Assembly: GCA_025765595.1 (NCBI GenBank)
Contig: JAIVFH010000020.1
Span: 62,001-126,000 of the forward strand
Origin: Obelidium mucronatum
Lineage: Eukaryota > Chytridiomycota > Chytridiomycetes > Chytridiales > Chytriomycetaceae
DNA length: 64,000 nt
Reading direction: 5' to 3'
In this document: positions 11,935-22,277 of the stretch, one piece after another
Layout: the number at the start of each line of letters is the position of its first letter
Numbering within the stretch: position 1 is the stretch's first letter
Position numbers and translations under genes: made by a program
Notes under the pieces: model-generated
Database searches by the model: none
What the model was told of the DNA's origin: nothing
Seen by the model: only the letters and a program-made list of their open reading frames with translations

Positions 11935-13549
11935 TCAGGAAACAGAAACTGTTACTACCCACGAATATGAATCTGACATGGGAAGAATCTCACCCGAAAC
12001 GGATCCAAGTCCTTGCCCACTTTTCTTGGTACAAGGCTGCTGGGATGAACTTGATGACGCAACCCAAATAGTATGTGGATGTTGTCCATGATGAGGACCA
12101 AGAATGAGCATGTCGGCGTCAAGCTCTTTCAGTGTTTTGATGATTCCATGGCGAGGGCTATATCAATACCACAAAAAAAAAATATTCGTGAGAAACACAA
12201 CAAATCGTGAAGCTTTTTTCCCAGTTTGTTCAACTCAACTCTCCTCGCAATGCAAGTCCTTTAGCCAAAATCTATTGAAAGAAAAACATGAGAGTTTGCA
12301 TCAAAAAATAAAATGAAAACCTCATGGCTGCTAAGCACTTGAATCTGTGATTTCAAAAATCCATGAGACGTCTGCTTATTCTATATTTTTTGTTATTGAA
12401 AATTGTCATAAGAAGAACAAATTTCCACCACAACCCCTTACATCATCTTCAATCTTGACAGCGATACCACCATTGGCTTCCAAAACGGCAGATGAAATCA
12501 CAACATCTGGTCTAACATTTAAAACCACGACCTAAATCACGTTGTGGTTGCAGGATAGTGTTGGCCAAAGTCCAATGCAACGGATTTGAATCTAAACAAA
12601 CCATTCTTTTAATTAACTATGGTACTGCAATTTCCAAATAACCCCTCAATGCAAAACCTGAAGAATCCAAAGCAATCACAATGACCCTCTTGGGCGGTAC
12701 AACAGAAATTGGTTGTTGTAACGACTTCAAAAGCGGGGCTTGGGAAGAATGCGTGGGTGGAGGAAGCCGCGGCGCAGGTTGCTGAAGAACTTCCAATGAG
12801 GATGTTTCGGTTTGGTCTCCACCCATAAGTGCAAAGCAAGGTAAAGCACTGCGAACTTCGGCTTCATCATAAATGCTCTGATCTTCCATCCAACTTGATA
12901 CAGTGGCAGAGGATCTGAAAAACCAAAGTTACAAAATCAGTCTAGTAGAGGCTTAAGTAATTTACCCTCGGCGTCTTTGTAGAATTGCCGCAAGAGCCAA
13001 TAACCCATTGGAAAGGGTTGTCGTTGTCGCGTTTGTTTTCCCAGTATTTTCATCGGAATTATTTTGAGAGTCCTGGTTGTCCAGCTGCTGATCTCCATTT
13101 TGATGATGGTGATGGTGGCTGTGGTTCTGGTGGTGGTGATGTAATTCGGATTGCTGAACGTGTCTGTTGTTGTTGGTGGATCCCCCCTCAGCAGAATCAT
13201 CTTCCCCATCAGAGTCTTCAGCGCCAGGAACAATTTCGAATGCAGCCACATGGAATAACTAGAAGAGTAATAAAACGTTTTTTTTTTAATTAGTTGTTCG
13301 AATTGGTGTGGGGTATCGAATACCTGGTGCCGTGGGCACAACAGCTTCTGACAGACCCATCAATTGAAGATTCGTTCCTGACGATCCAGCAAGAGAAAAT
13401 CTTCGGATTCCAGGCAAGTCTGGCGGTGGTGGCTTCACAACCGTTGACGTCTCACTTATCGTTGACATGACTCCAGTTGCAGAAGTCGTGCCCGTTGTAC
13501 CACCAACGCGGCGGCGAGTCCAGTTACGGAAGTTGAGGCCCTTCATCAT
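11935..13549 (-). CDS. Universal stress protein (UspA-fold) with long low-complexity N-terminus
   Basis: Its C-terminal half resembles the UspA nucleotide-binding fold. The blocks are PPKRVIVIALDSSGFALR, then after an intron with donor GTTATT NPLHWTLANTILQPQRD, VVVLNVRPDVVIS, HGFLKSQIQVLSSHE and RHGIIKTLKELDADMLILGPHHG. The N-terminal half is unlike classic Usp proteins: it is Pro/Thr-rich, then an acidic patch, then a run rich in His, Asn and Gln (about 13080-13180). The likely start is MMKGLNFRNW at 13549. The step from QPQRD to VVVLNV near 12535 needs one base removed (TTAGGTC) and no intron fits. The extreme C-terminus is divergent and lacks the usual GSVSxxL ending, so the last exon border is uncertain. 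Biological role unknown; Usp proteins bind ATP/AMP in stress responses. Confidence 0.65.
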
Positions 13550-13713
13550 ATGAGGAATATATGGTTGCGAATTAAAAAATGAAGATATGAGGCCCTTTTG
13601 CAAGGATTTTTTTTGGGCTGTTGATGCGAGTTTTATGGTTCTGCGGTTGAATATTCAAAAGCATGTGAAATTATTACCAACGAAAAATACAAGACTAAAC
13701 TGAAAAGTTTATT

Positions 13714-16164
13714 TCAATCATGAAACTGGCGTCGTGACTCCTTCCATGGGAGTTTCCACGTCCTCAGTTTTAATGGCAGAATCCTGTAGGTGTTGGTGCT
13801 GCCTTCATCTACCACTGCGGCCGACACAGCAGCAGCAGTAGCGGTAGGATAAATAGACTCTGTCGGAATCGTAACTTTCTCGTATGGAAACAAACTTCCA
13901 ATTGTATCAATCAACAAGCGACGCTTTTTGATGTTATCCAGCGTTTGATCATGTATATTGTGGTGTTTGCTGCTGAGAGCCCCTCCAATTGGAACGCCGC
14001 CTCCACCACTTGGTCTTGATGACGACTTCTTCTTCTTGTTTGGGTTTTGTCTCTGCAGCAAGGGACATTAGCAAGAATACAAAGAAGAAAAAAACAAGGA
14101 ACAAAAGAGTCCGGGAACTCACAAATCTCTTCAAGTAGTCGCTTTCAATTTGCTTGGAGATTGCATCCAAAACACTGTTGTATTGCTCCCACCCTCGGTA
14201 GTATGATGCTCGTTCCAGCAAAATCTGCTTTCGCTTCTTGTTTTCATCCACCTGTTCACGCAAATCTTTTTGAAGAGTCCTCAATTCTTGGCAGATTTCG
14301 TCTTGCTCTGTTGGATCGATTTCATCCGCCTAGCAAGAGTTTTAAGAACCCACTGCGTCAGAAAGACCCATTGGACAAAACACCAAAAGGACTCACCTCA
14401 TTTTCTTCTCCGCCAAACAAACCCAAATACTTCAATTCGTTTTGAGCCGGTCTTCCAAACCCATAACATCACTCGTCGTCCTGCTGGGGCATAAACACCA
14501 GTCTGTATTGATGGCACATCTCCTTCGCCATCTTCTTCACCGAATCGCCTTACTGCCTCCAAATCGATGGTCGCGAGGCCTTCTTCACCCCCTTCCTCCA
14601 ACAAGGTTGCCAATAGTCGTTCTGCAAGTGGTCCAATATATACATCTCCTCCATACACCGTTTCTCCAACTTCCTCATATTCGCGTGATCCGGGAGCTAC
14701 TGGTGGCGGTGGAGCAGAAAGCCCGAGAAGAGCATTCACTTCCGCTCCATAAGATGGAGTTGCGTGGATATTCGATGGCGGTAATGAAGAGTCTTCGTCT
14801 GCCCACTGCTCATGATATGGTTTTCCAAGACGCGGGATAATGTAGGGGGTAATTTCATCACCCTGAATAGAGCAGTTTTTTAGGAGAGACAAGATTACAC
14901 AGATTGATAGCTTACATAGTTTTCCAAGAACGCAATATCTTCATCGCATAGAGGCCTAAAGTACTGTGAGTCGAGGAATCCAAAAAATGTAGTGATTGGG
15001 ATCTGAGTTGCTGGAGCTTTAGCGTTACTATAATCTCCTCGCTGAATGGCCAAATCAGCTTCTGATAGCTGACGTAATATCATCATCGTTCTGGGCATTG
15101 TCTCCTCGAGCGCCACCTCCACCTTTCCGATTCCTGTTCCGCTGCCGAGCTTTTTCGAATGCCGCTGGATTCTTTGCAGATTTCTGGTAGAGTAAAGCGC
15201 TGTCACTACTCAAGCTTCTAAAGACATGATTCCTATAAGACATACCGATTTTTGAATCTTTGGGAAACCGATGGGTTTTGGTTTAGCAAAGATGGGGGCT
15301 ACAGGAGGGGGTGCTCCTTTATATGCTCCCTGAGATGATGCGATTGGAATAGACGCGGTAGGTTGTATGTGCAGCGCTTGTGCGGCAGCAGCAGATGCAG
15401 CAAAGGCTGCTGGTATCGTCTTTGCACCTGATCCACCCCCACCACTCATCATGACGCTAGAAGGAATTGTTTTTCCCAGGCACAGTTTTAAGACCCGCGC
15501 TCCCACCTCCCATTCCCGATGGTTCGGCAATCTTGACCTTCATCTTGCCGTTGGATGAGATTGCAATCTTGACGCTGCCGTCGTCGGTCTTCCTGTACAA
15601 CAGCGCGCCAGCCCGATCGGCGTCCATGTCGTCGTTTGCCTTCCGCTTCTTTGCGAGCGACTCTCTGTCGAAGTGGATGGGTGAGTCACCGTCTGACAAA
15701 CACGTCGCAACTCACAGCAGCGGCGACTTGAAGCCCGGCGGCACCGTCTTGGCAGCGACGCTCGCGGGGACCGTCTTGAGTCCGGCGGACGCGGACGGCG
15801 CGGCGGCGGCGGCGTGGACGGGCGGCGGCGAGAAGGGCAGCAGCGAGTCGGCCGAGTCTGAAACACGCAGTTAGGCACACACAGGACAGCCCCGGACAAA
15901 CACACCGTGCACGCCCGGCGCGCCCTGGCCGCCCCCGGAGTTGGCGTCCAGCCACGCCTTGACAATCTCAAAGTTGGCCGTCGTCGTGCGGTCGCGCTGC
16001 ACGGCTGCGCGCTGCAGCGCCGCCAGCTCGTCGCGCAGCCGCCGGATGTCGCCGACCGACGGCAGCGGCGGCGGCGGCGCGGCGCCAGCCTTCGCGAGCG
16101 CAGTCGCCAGCGGCGTCAACGGCAGCACGAGCTCAGTGTGGTCAAGCACTGGCAACCCGCTCAT
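13714..16164 (-). CDS. ADA3: ADA3/NGG1, SAGA histone-acetyltransferase adaptor
   Basis: Ada3 joins Ada2 and the Gcn5 acetyltransferase in the SAGA/ADA complexes. Start MSGLPVLDHTELVLPL at 16164. The first exon (about 15870-16164) is extremely GC-rich and Ala/Pro-rich. Recognisable blocks are IPITTFFGFLDSQYFRPLCDEDIAFLE, GDEITPYIIPRLGKPYHEQW, DPTEQDEIC-like then ELRTLQKDLREQVDENKKRKQ, YNSVLDAISKQIESDYLKRF, and DNIKKRRLLIDTIGSLFPYEKVTIPTESIY. These follow the family order: FWSY/FRPL domain, linker, then C-terminal Ada3 coiled region. The last few residues end either at 13714 or, using an acceptor at CCTACAG, at 13718. About nine exons. It lies head to head with the reductase gene at 16400, 235 bp apart. 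Confidence 0.85.
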
Positions 16165-16313
16165 TAATAAAGTTACTCTTTCTTCTCTCTGCTTTTGCAA
16201 GCTGGATGCATCCACGGGCAATTATGTGTAATGCCGCCCGTTCGACTCCACGGCGCGCTGGACAGCGCTGGGAATAAGCCCACTCCCCCACGAAGTTTAC
16301 CTTCGACTCGTGT

Positions 16314-16346
16314 CACGTGACCCAAACTGTTTTGCTATATATAAAG
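16314..16346 (+). promoter_or_regulatory. CACGTG box and TATA-like box upstream of the reductase gene
   Basis: CACGTG, a classic bHLH binding palindrome, lies at 16314-16319. TATATATAAAG follows at 16336-16346, 55 bp before the ATG at 16400. Clear TATA boxes are rare in this window. Function is inferred from position only. Confidence 0.45.
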
Positions 16347-16399
16347 GGGATACTGGCAAGAAGAAACCTCTCAACAACAACAACTAAACAACTAAAATA

Positions 16400-17902
16400 A
16401 TGCTTCGTTCATCGGCCCTTCGCAAGTTCTCAAACGTTTTCTACTATGTTAGCGCCGTGATGATCCTTCTCTTCATCTTCTACATTGGTTTCTTGATGAT
16501 TGGAATCAACAAGATCTCTGCCTATCCTGACGCAACGGCGAAAGCTTGGATTTTTGGCGCATGCGATGTCAGGCTCCGTATTTTTCTTAGGCTGGCTTGC
16601 TTCAATTCAATTCGTACATTCGCCGAAACTTTAAGATGATCCACAAAGTCTGCGGTTATCTCTACTACTCTATGGCCATAGTCTCTATTATTAGTTTGTT
16701 GCCTCTTTGCTACGGCGGGCCCTCAGACTGGTTTATCTGCCTGGTTCTACAGTCTCTTTGTTGGTCCAATCTGGCTATGGGCTAATTACATCAGTTATAA
16801 GGCCATAATCAACGGCGACGTCTCCCTCCATCGTCGAATGAATCTTCGTGCTTTTGGCTTTGCAAATGCCGTCATTTGGATGCGCCCTGTCGTTGCCGCT
16901 CTCGCTCAACATTCCCTTAATCCAGAGGAGGAGCGCAAACAAATTGGAGAGGCCATGAAACTGGTTCTATGGTTCGTTTGGGCATTGGAAATCATTTGCA
17001 TGGAGTACTATCTATACCTCATGGACACTGCACGTGTTGCGTCAATCTCTCTCCTCACTGGAACTCCCCTCGGCCACACCACCGAGTCCGGCACATCAGC
17101 AGCCTTCTTCTCTGGAAAAATCCCATTCCATTCCGTTACTGTTCAATCTTCTGAAAAGCTGACCAGTTCCGTGATGCGTCTGATTCTTTCCGTTTCAGAA
17201 AAGGGGTCCTTCTTGGTGACCGAGCCCGGCTGTCATATCGCCCTTCGCGCTACAAACCAAGTAACCAAAAAATCAATAATTCGGTCTTATACTCCCATTA
17301 CGCGTCGACACCACATGGAATCCGGCTTCATTGAACTTGTAATTCGCCTTGTCCCAAACGGCTCAATGTCAACGATCCTAAAAGACACGTCCTCCTACAC
17401 ATTTAGTGTTGCTGCATCATCGCAAAACGAAGGTTTCGTATACAAGCCGAACCAGTCCGACGTCTTGGTTCTCGTCGGCTCTGGAACTGGAATTACCCCC
17501 TTGATCAATGTGGCTAGAGCCGTCTTGCAGAACACAAGAGACCAAACTCGTGTCAAGGTTATGTTTTATGTTCGTGGACGCGAGGATTTGTTTTTGGAAT
17601 CAGAGTTGAAGGAGTTGGGTGAAATTGCAAACCATCCCAACAACAGCGACGACAGCGGTGCCGAAATGGATGTAGTTGGCCGGTTGGTAGCGCAAACTCG
17701 ATTTAGTTATCAAATTGTTTATCACACGGAAATGGGAGGAGTGTCTGCGGCCGAATCAATCTTGCAAGAAGTGAATGCTTCCAAAGAATCTGCGAGAGTT
17801 GTGCTTTCCGGACCGGATCGCTTCACGAAGCGATTGGACCGGGAATTAAAGAAGGCGAAAAAGGGGCTGGATGTGTTTTTGTTTGGAGTTTCAGATCGCT
17901 GA
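16400..17902 (+). CDS. DUF2306 membrane domain fused to ferredoxin-reductase-type FAD/NAD(P) domain
   Basis: The N-terminus is a multi-spanning membrane region. It begins MLRSSALRKFSNVFYYVSAV and contains H-x-G-x-W-QF-like and HKVCGYLYYSMAIVSII segments, then GDVSLHRRMNLRAFGFANA, which fits DUF2306. The C-terminus (from about 17120) is a ferredoxin-NADP reductase-like module with RSYTPI (FAD contact), GSGTGITPL (nucleotide loop) and LSGPDRF near the end. This suggests a membrane-bound electron-transfer flavoprotein; donor and acceptor are unknown. The membrane part is split over three frames. Removing one base near 16555, 16612 and 16730 restores a continuous domain of expected spacing, while two GT...AG stretches of 22-23 nt could also repair the frame but would delete conserved residues. 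The last 354 codons are uninterrupted. Confidence 0.7.
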
Positions 17903-18083
17903 ACTTTTTCCTCTTCTCATTAATCAAACTATATGGATTATAAATAATACGATTGTTCGGATTTCATTATCGTGCGTTTCATTGTGGAACAATGTTGGTG
18001 ACAACAAACAAAGGAGGGGAAATCACAAAGAGTGACAACAAAGCAGGGCAAAGAAAGTGTCTGACCAAAAAAAAAATACCCAA

Positions 18084-21000
18084 ATGACTGAAGGCATCCT
18101 CGTCAAAATACATCGCTGCTGTATAGCACTAACAATAGTCTTGCTCTTTTCTGGAATTCCAAAAGTGTGGCACTCTTTGTTTAACATACAAACTCTCTGC
18201 TAATCACCAATTACTGTAGGTCGCATGTACACCCATTTCCAAGTTATTAGCAGAATGTACAAGTAGCGGTCGGCTTCAATGTGATTCCAGTTATTCCGCG
18301 TTCGTGGTGTCAGCAGGACAATCGCTTCGTTTGGAAAACTGTGTAATCACAGGATGCCCACCGATCGTATTTCCCCAAAACACAACAGGAACAATTCAAA
18401 ATGTGATTTTCAAAGATTCGAAATTGCCTATGGGTGGAGGGAATGGAGGTGCTTTGCAAATGAATGGAGCAAGAGTTGGTATCCGGTTGGTCATTGTTTT
18501 ACTTTGTATTGTACTTTTGTACTCATTGTTGATTCCGCCCGGAAAAAAAAATCTCTGATATGATAAAAACAGGGATTCATCGCTTCTTTAATCTCACAGC
18601 TGATAATGGCGGCGCAATGTCGATTGAAAATTCCAGGTTGGCCCTTGCAAACATCACTTTTGACTCCAATTCGGCAGGTTGCTCCGAGTGCCTTAGGGGG
18701 AGGAGATATGCTTGATTTTTGGCAGTTCGTCTGTTACTTGTGATTCGTGCTTTAGCTCAAATGCTGTAAGATCCACCGCATTTGTTTGACCATCGCTTCC
18801 TTAAAGTAATCCAGGAAATTATCTTACAATAAGCTATTTTTAATAGATGACCAAGTCGAGTGGTGCATCAGGTGCTTATAACACAAACGTCCAATTTTAT
18901 CTTGAATGGCGGAAGCTGTCGTAATGGTTCAGCGAATTGGGCAGGTTGTTGGATGATTGATATCAAATCAAAAATGACCGCCACTAAACGTGGATGTCTC
19001 AAATTCCAAAGGTAAGAACACCATTCAAAAAAATTTAATTATTTGTCAAATACTAGTTTCATGACACGCAAAAAAAATATATAGCCGCTGCCGGGGGAGT
19101 CATATTTCTGAACCACATCAGTGTCTTTAACGCCACCAACATCCGGATTAAGGACTCATACGCCGATTCTCAAGGCGGCTGTTTATATTCCTACGGAGGA
19201 GGTGTTGCAATCTTTGAGAAGTCATTGATTGATCACTGTTACAGTCCAACTGGTTTTGGCGGGTTTGCCGTGATGCAAGCAGATTCCGAGCTTTACATTT
19301 ATAATACAGTCATTCAAAACACTGCTGCAGGCTGGGTCGGTGGAGCAGTTCTTGGAATTGGAAATTCGACTATCGTTTTGGATCGAGGAAGTGTCGGTCA
19401 ACAATTCTGAGGCAGGAGGTCCTGGCTGGAGCCTTCCAAAATGAAGGGCAGTCAAAGTTCTCGATATTGGGAGGCTCTCAAGTTATAAAGTAAGCGTGTT
19501 CATCTTCTGGTGTTTGAGCATCGTTTTCAACAACGAACTTTACAGCTGCAAGTCACTTTCAAGTGGTGGTGTATACCACGGCGACTCAGGTGGGAAACTT
19601 ACAGTCAATAACGCAAGTAATATCCGGGAACTCGGCTATCCGGCGACGGTGGGGCTATTCGTGGATCTGGCACTGAGAGCATTGTTATTACCAATACAGT
19701 GTTATCGGGAAATCGCGCTAAGGGTATCGGAGGTGCTATTCACGCTGCGCATCGAGGAAACTTTGTTTTAAATGGCCCTATAACACTGACCGACAACCAG
19801 GCTGAAATTGGGGGAGCTATCAGTGTCGATACTCGCGCCAACGTTACGATAGTCGGAACCCAAATCGACATACGAAACAATAATGCTACCGTTGGTCCAC
19901 TTGCCGCTATCCTATCTGTCCCCGGAGGATATCTCCTGATGCCAGGTTCCAAAGTTGGCAACTCAATCTCTGGAAATATTTACGTCGAGTATACTGCAAC
20001 ATCCTTGGACTTAATACACTTGAATCAGCTGTTTGACATGCCTGAAGTCAAGCTTTTTGGAAAAGCATCACAACTGAACATCGCCAACATCACGAGTCTT
20101 GATAATTCCACAATCAACTTTGCTTCAAAGTTTCCAACCTTCAGCGTGAATGCCCAAGATCCGTTTGGCAATCCAGTGCCCGTCAGATTCGAGAATCCAG
20201 TGATTGTATCTGTCACAGATGCTGCCCAAAAAGCTGTCATTGAGGGGGAAACCATCAAGGCGATTTTGGATAAAGAAACCAACGCTGTTCAGTTTATCGG
20301 ACTCAAAATTAATAAGCCTGGAACATTTGATATCAAAGTATCTGGAATGTTTGGTCTTGATTTACCTCCTGGAGCGTCTTCGCCGACATTCCGTATTACT
20401 GTCGCCGTATGCAATGCAGAAACAGAAATGCTGTATCCAGGAAATAATCTTTGCGTTCAGATAGTGAACACTCCAGAATCTCATCGCGTTTGGGTCGCTT
20501 GCGCCGGCGGTGTAGCGACAATCTTTTTGTTGGCAAATCTCCTTGGACTTCAAAAATACAGCACATTGAAACTGATTCGATCCAACAGTATTGTGTTTTT
20601 GTCAATGACTTGCGTTGGAGGAATTCTCTGCCTCTTTTCGCTGGTAACTGGGGCAAGTCATTATCGACACGCTTGCATGATTTCCATTTCTTTGGACAAT
20701 ATTGGATTCGCGCTCATGTTTGGGGCTCTTTGCGTCAAGTCAGTGCGTATTCAAATTCTCTTTGATGAAAAACGGTCACAAAAATCAAAGATGGGTGTCG
20801 CAGCCTATGTTAGTGACACTGTTCTCACTCTCTATGTTCTTGTTGGATGCATAATGATGATACTATTCCTTGTGGCGTGGATGGTGGTTTCGTCGCCAGA
20901 CCCAATTCCCATGATTACCGCTGACCAAGCAGTCACACAACGATGTCATACTGGCACAAACTTTGGCATAGCCATCACGCTGATTCGAATTGTGATTATA

Positions 21001-21417
21001 TTTTTTGCAGGATTTTTGGCATACCAAATCAGAAATGTTCCTTCAGTCTACAATGAATCAAAGATCCTTGGATTTGCCACATACAACTGGTTCATCTTCA
21101 GTGCCTTGTTGAATGCTTTGGTGGAGTTTAGTATTGCTGACCCATCGCTGGCGTTTGTGATAAACGCGGTTGCGATTCTTGTTCCAACAATTATTACGGT
21201 CGGACTGCTGGTATCACACAAGCTGAAAATCTGTATTACGAATCCGGATGCTGCACGTATGATTACTGGGGATAGTACTCAAGATTCAAATGGGACAAAT
21301 GGAGGAACTGCGGCGAACCACGACTTTGTATCCCTAGGAAGAGCTCCATCGGCCAAAAACCTTCCTGGACTTGTAGAGTCGAAAAAGAGTGCCGCGATGC
21401 TCCCAGGAATGGAGTAG
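18084..21417 (+). CDS. Class C (GABA-B-like) GPCR with beta-helix ectodomain
   Basis: The start at 18084 gives a hydrophobic leader (CCIALTIVLLFSG). After a 54-nt intron the ectodomain repeats short strands with N-G-G-A-hydrophobic turns (GGNGGALQM, ADNGGAMSIENS, FILNGGSCRNG, GIGGAIHAAHRG, EIGGAISV), the pattern of right-handed parallel beta-helices. From about 20470 a seven-helix region begins (HRVWVACAGGVATIFLLANL). It includes a short Cys-bearing loop, charged ICL2/3 segments (DEKRSQKSK), and helices ending at LVSHKLKICI, followed by a Ser-rich cytoplasmic tail. There is no Venus-flytrap domain, so the beta-helix presumably senses an extracellular polymer or surface (inference). Several single-base slips break the ectodomain between 18.7 and 19.65 kb; the last 572 codons are intact. 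The stop is 18 bp from the stop of the next, convergent gene. Confidence 0.75.
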
Positions 21418-21435
21418 TAGCCTTCAACTGTTTTT

Positions 21436-22248
21436 TTATTCCTTGCCATCAGATCCATCCTCAGATTCACCGCCATCCTCTCCACCCTTTTCACCACCGC
21501 CACCTTCTCCGTCTTCTGTCTTTTTCTTCTTGTCGCCCTTGTTGCCTCCCTTATTTCTGCGCTTCCTCTTTTCACGTCGCTTCGCAGTTTTCTCTTCCTC
21601 CGCCAGACGAGCTGCTGTCATCCGCTCTTCATATTCCTTCGCTTCTCTTTCCTAAGAAAAAAAACATGCACATCGCAAAGTCAATACACGAATATAGAAC
21701 GTTCTTTTTTGGAGTAAAGTTGGTTTCTCGTTTACCTTTCTGTCCTTTATCTCCATCCCTTGAAGTCTCGCATATTCTTTCCTTCGCAGTGACCGATACA
21801 CGTGAAACTCTCCAGAACCAGCTCCCGCACTAGATCCTTGCACATTCCGTACAAAATCCACGGGTGCTTTTGTTTTTGTCGGGTCCCAATCCCTTCGAGA
21901 CGCAGGGAGTACGATCGGTTTATCGATTCGATCCATCAGTTTGTTGATTTTAAGAGCAGTTATCTGAGGTATTGCAGAGTCAGTCGGTTTTGTGTTGCAA
22001 GGTATTGCAATATCCTATCCGCAGTTGACACAAGCTTTCCAACGCCTTCCAAAACTCTGCCAAACTGCTATACTATGTAGGTGCATCCGTTTCACGTTCA
22101 TAATCAGCCCCATCGGAGTTCAAACAGAGCCAGCCAAGTGTCACAGCTGTGTACGACCGACCCAAAAGCCATGAACTCAGGTACTAACATCAGCAGCTTT
22201 TGTTAATCGGACAGTCTTAGCAGTCTTGTCATCGTCAGAATCACTCAT
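21436..22248 (-). CDS. PRKRIP1-like spliceosome-associated protein
   Basis: Homologue of PRKR-interacting protein 1, a small basic coiled protein found with the spliceosome. Exon 1 is MSDSDDDKTAKTVRLTKAAD. After a long intron (about 21970-22187) exon 2 contains the signature DFVRNVQGSSAGAGSGEFHV followed by YRSLRRKEYARL, nearly identical to the human motif. The last exon is a Lys/Arg/Glu-rich helix (EEKTAKRREKRKRRNK) with an acidic Gly-rich tail. Length about 180 residues, as in animals. It is convergent with the GPCR gene. Confidence 0.85.
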
Positions 22249-22277
22249 ACTGGTAGTAGTTAATTATGTACTGATTT

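Noticed and set aside
16569..16592. Ultrashort 23-nt intron (and a 22-nt one near 16750) as the sole explanation of the reductase frames
   Set aside because: They would repair the frame, but they delete residues whose spacing (His to QF, Gly to Trp) mat­ches DUF2306. Single-base slips explain the protein better, so I keep the intron idea only as an alternative.
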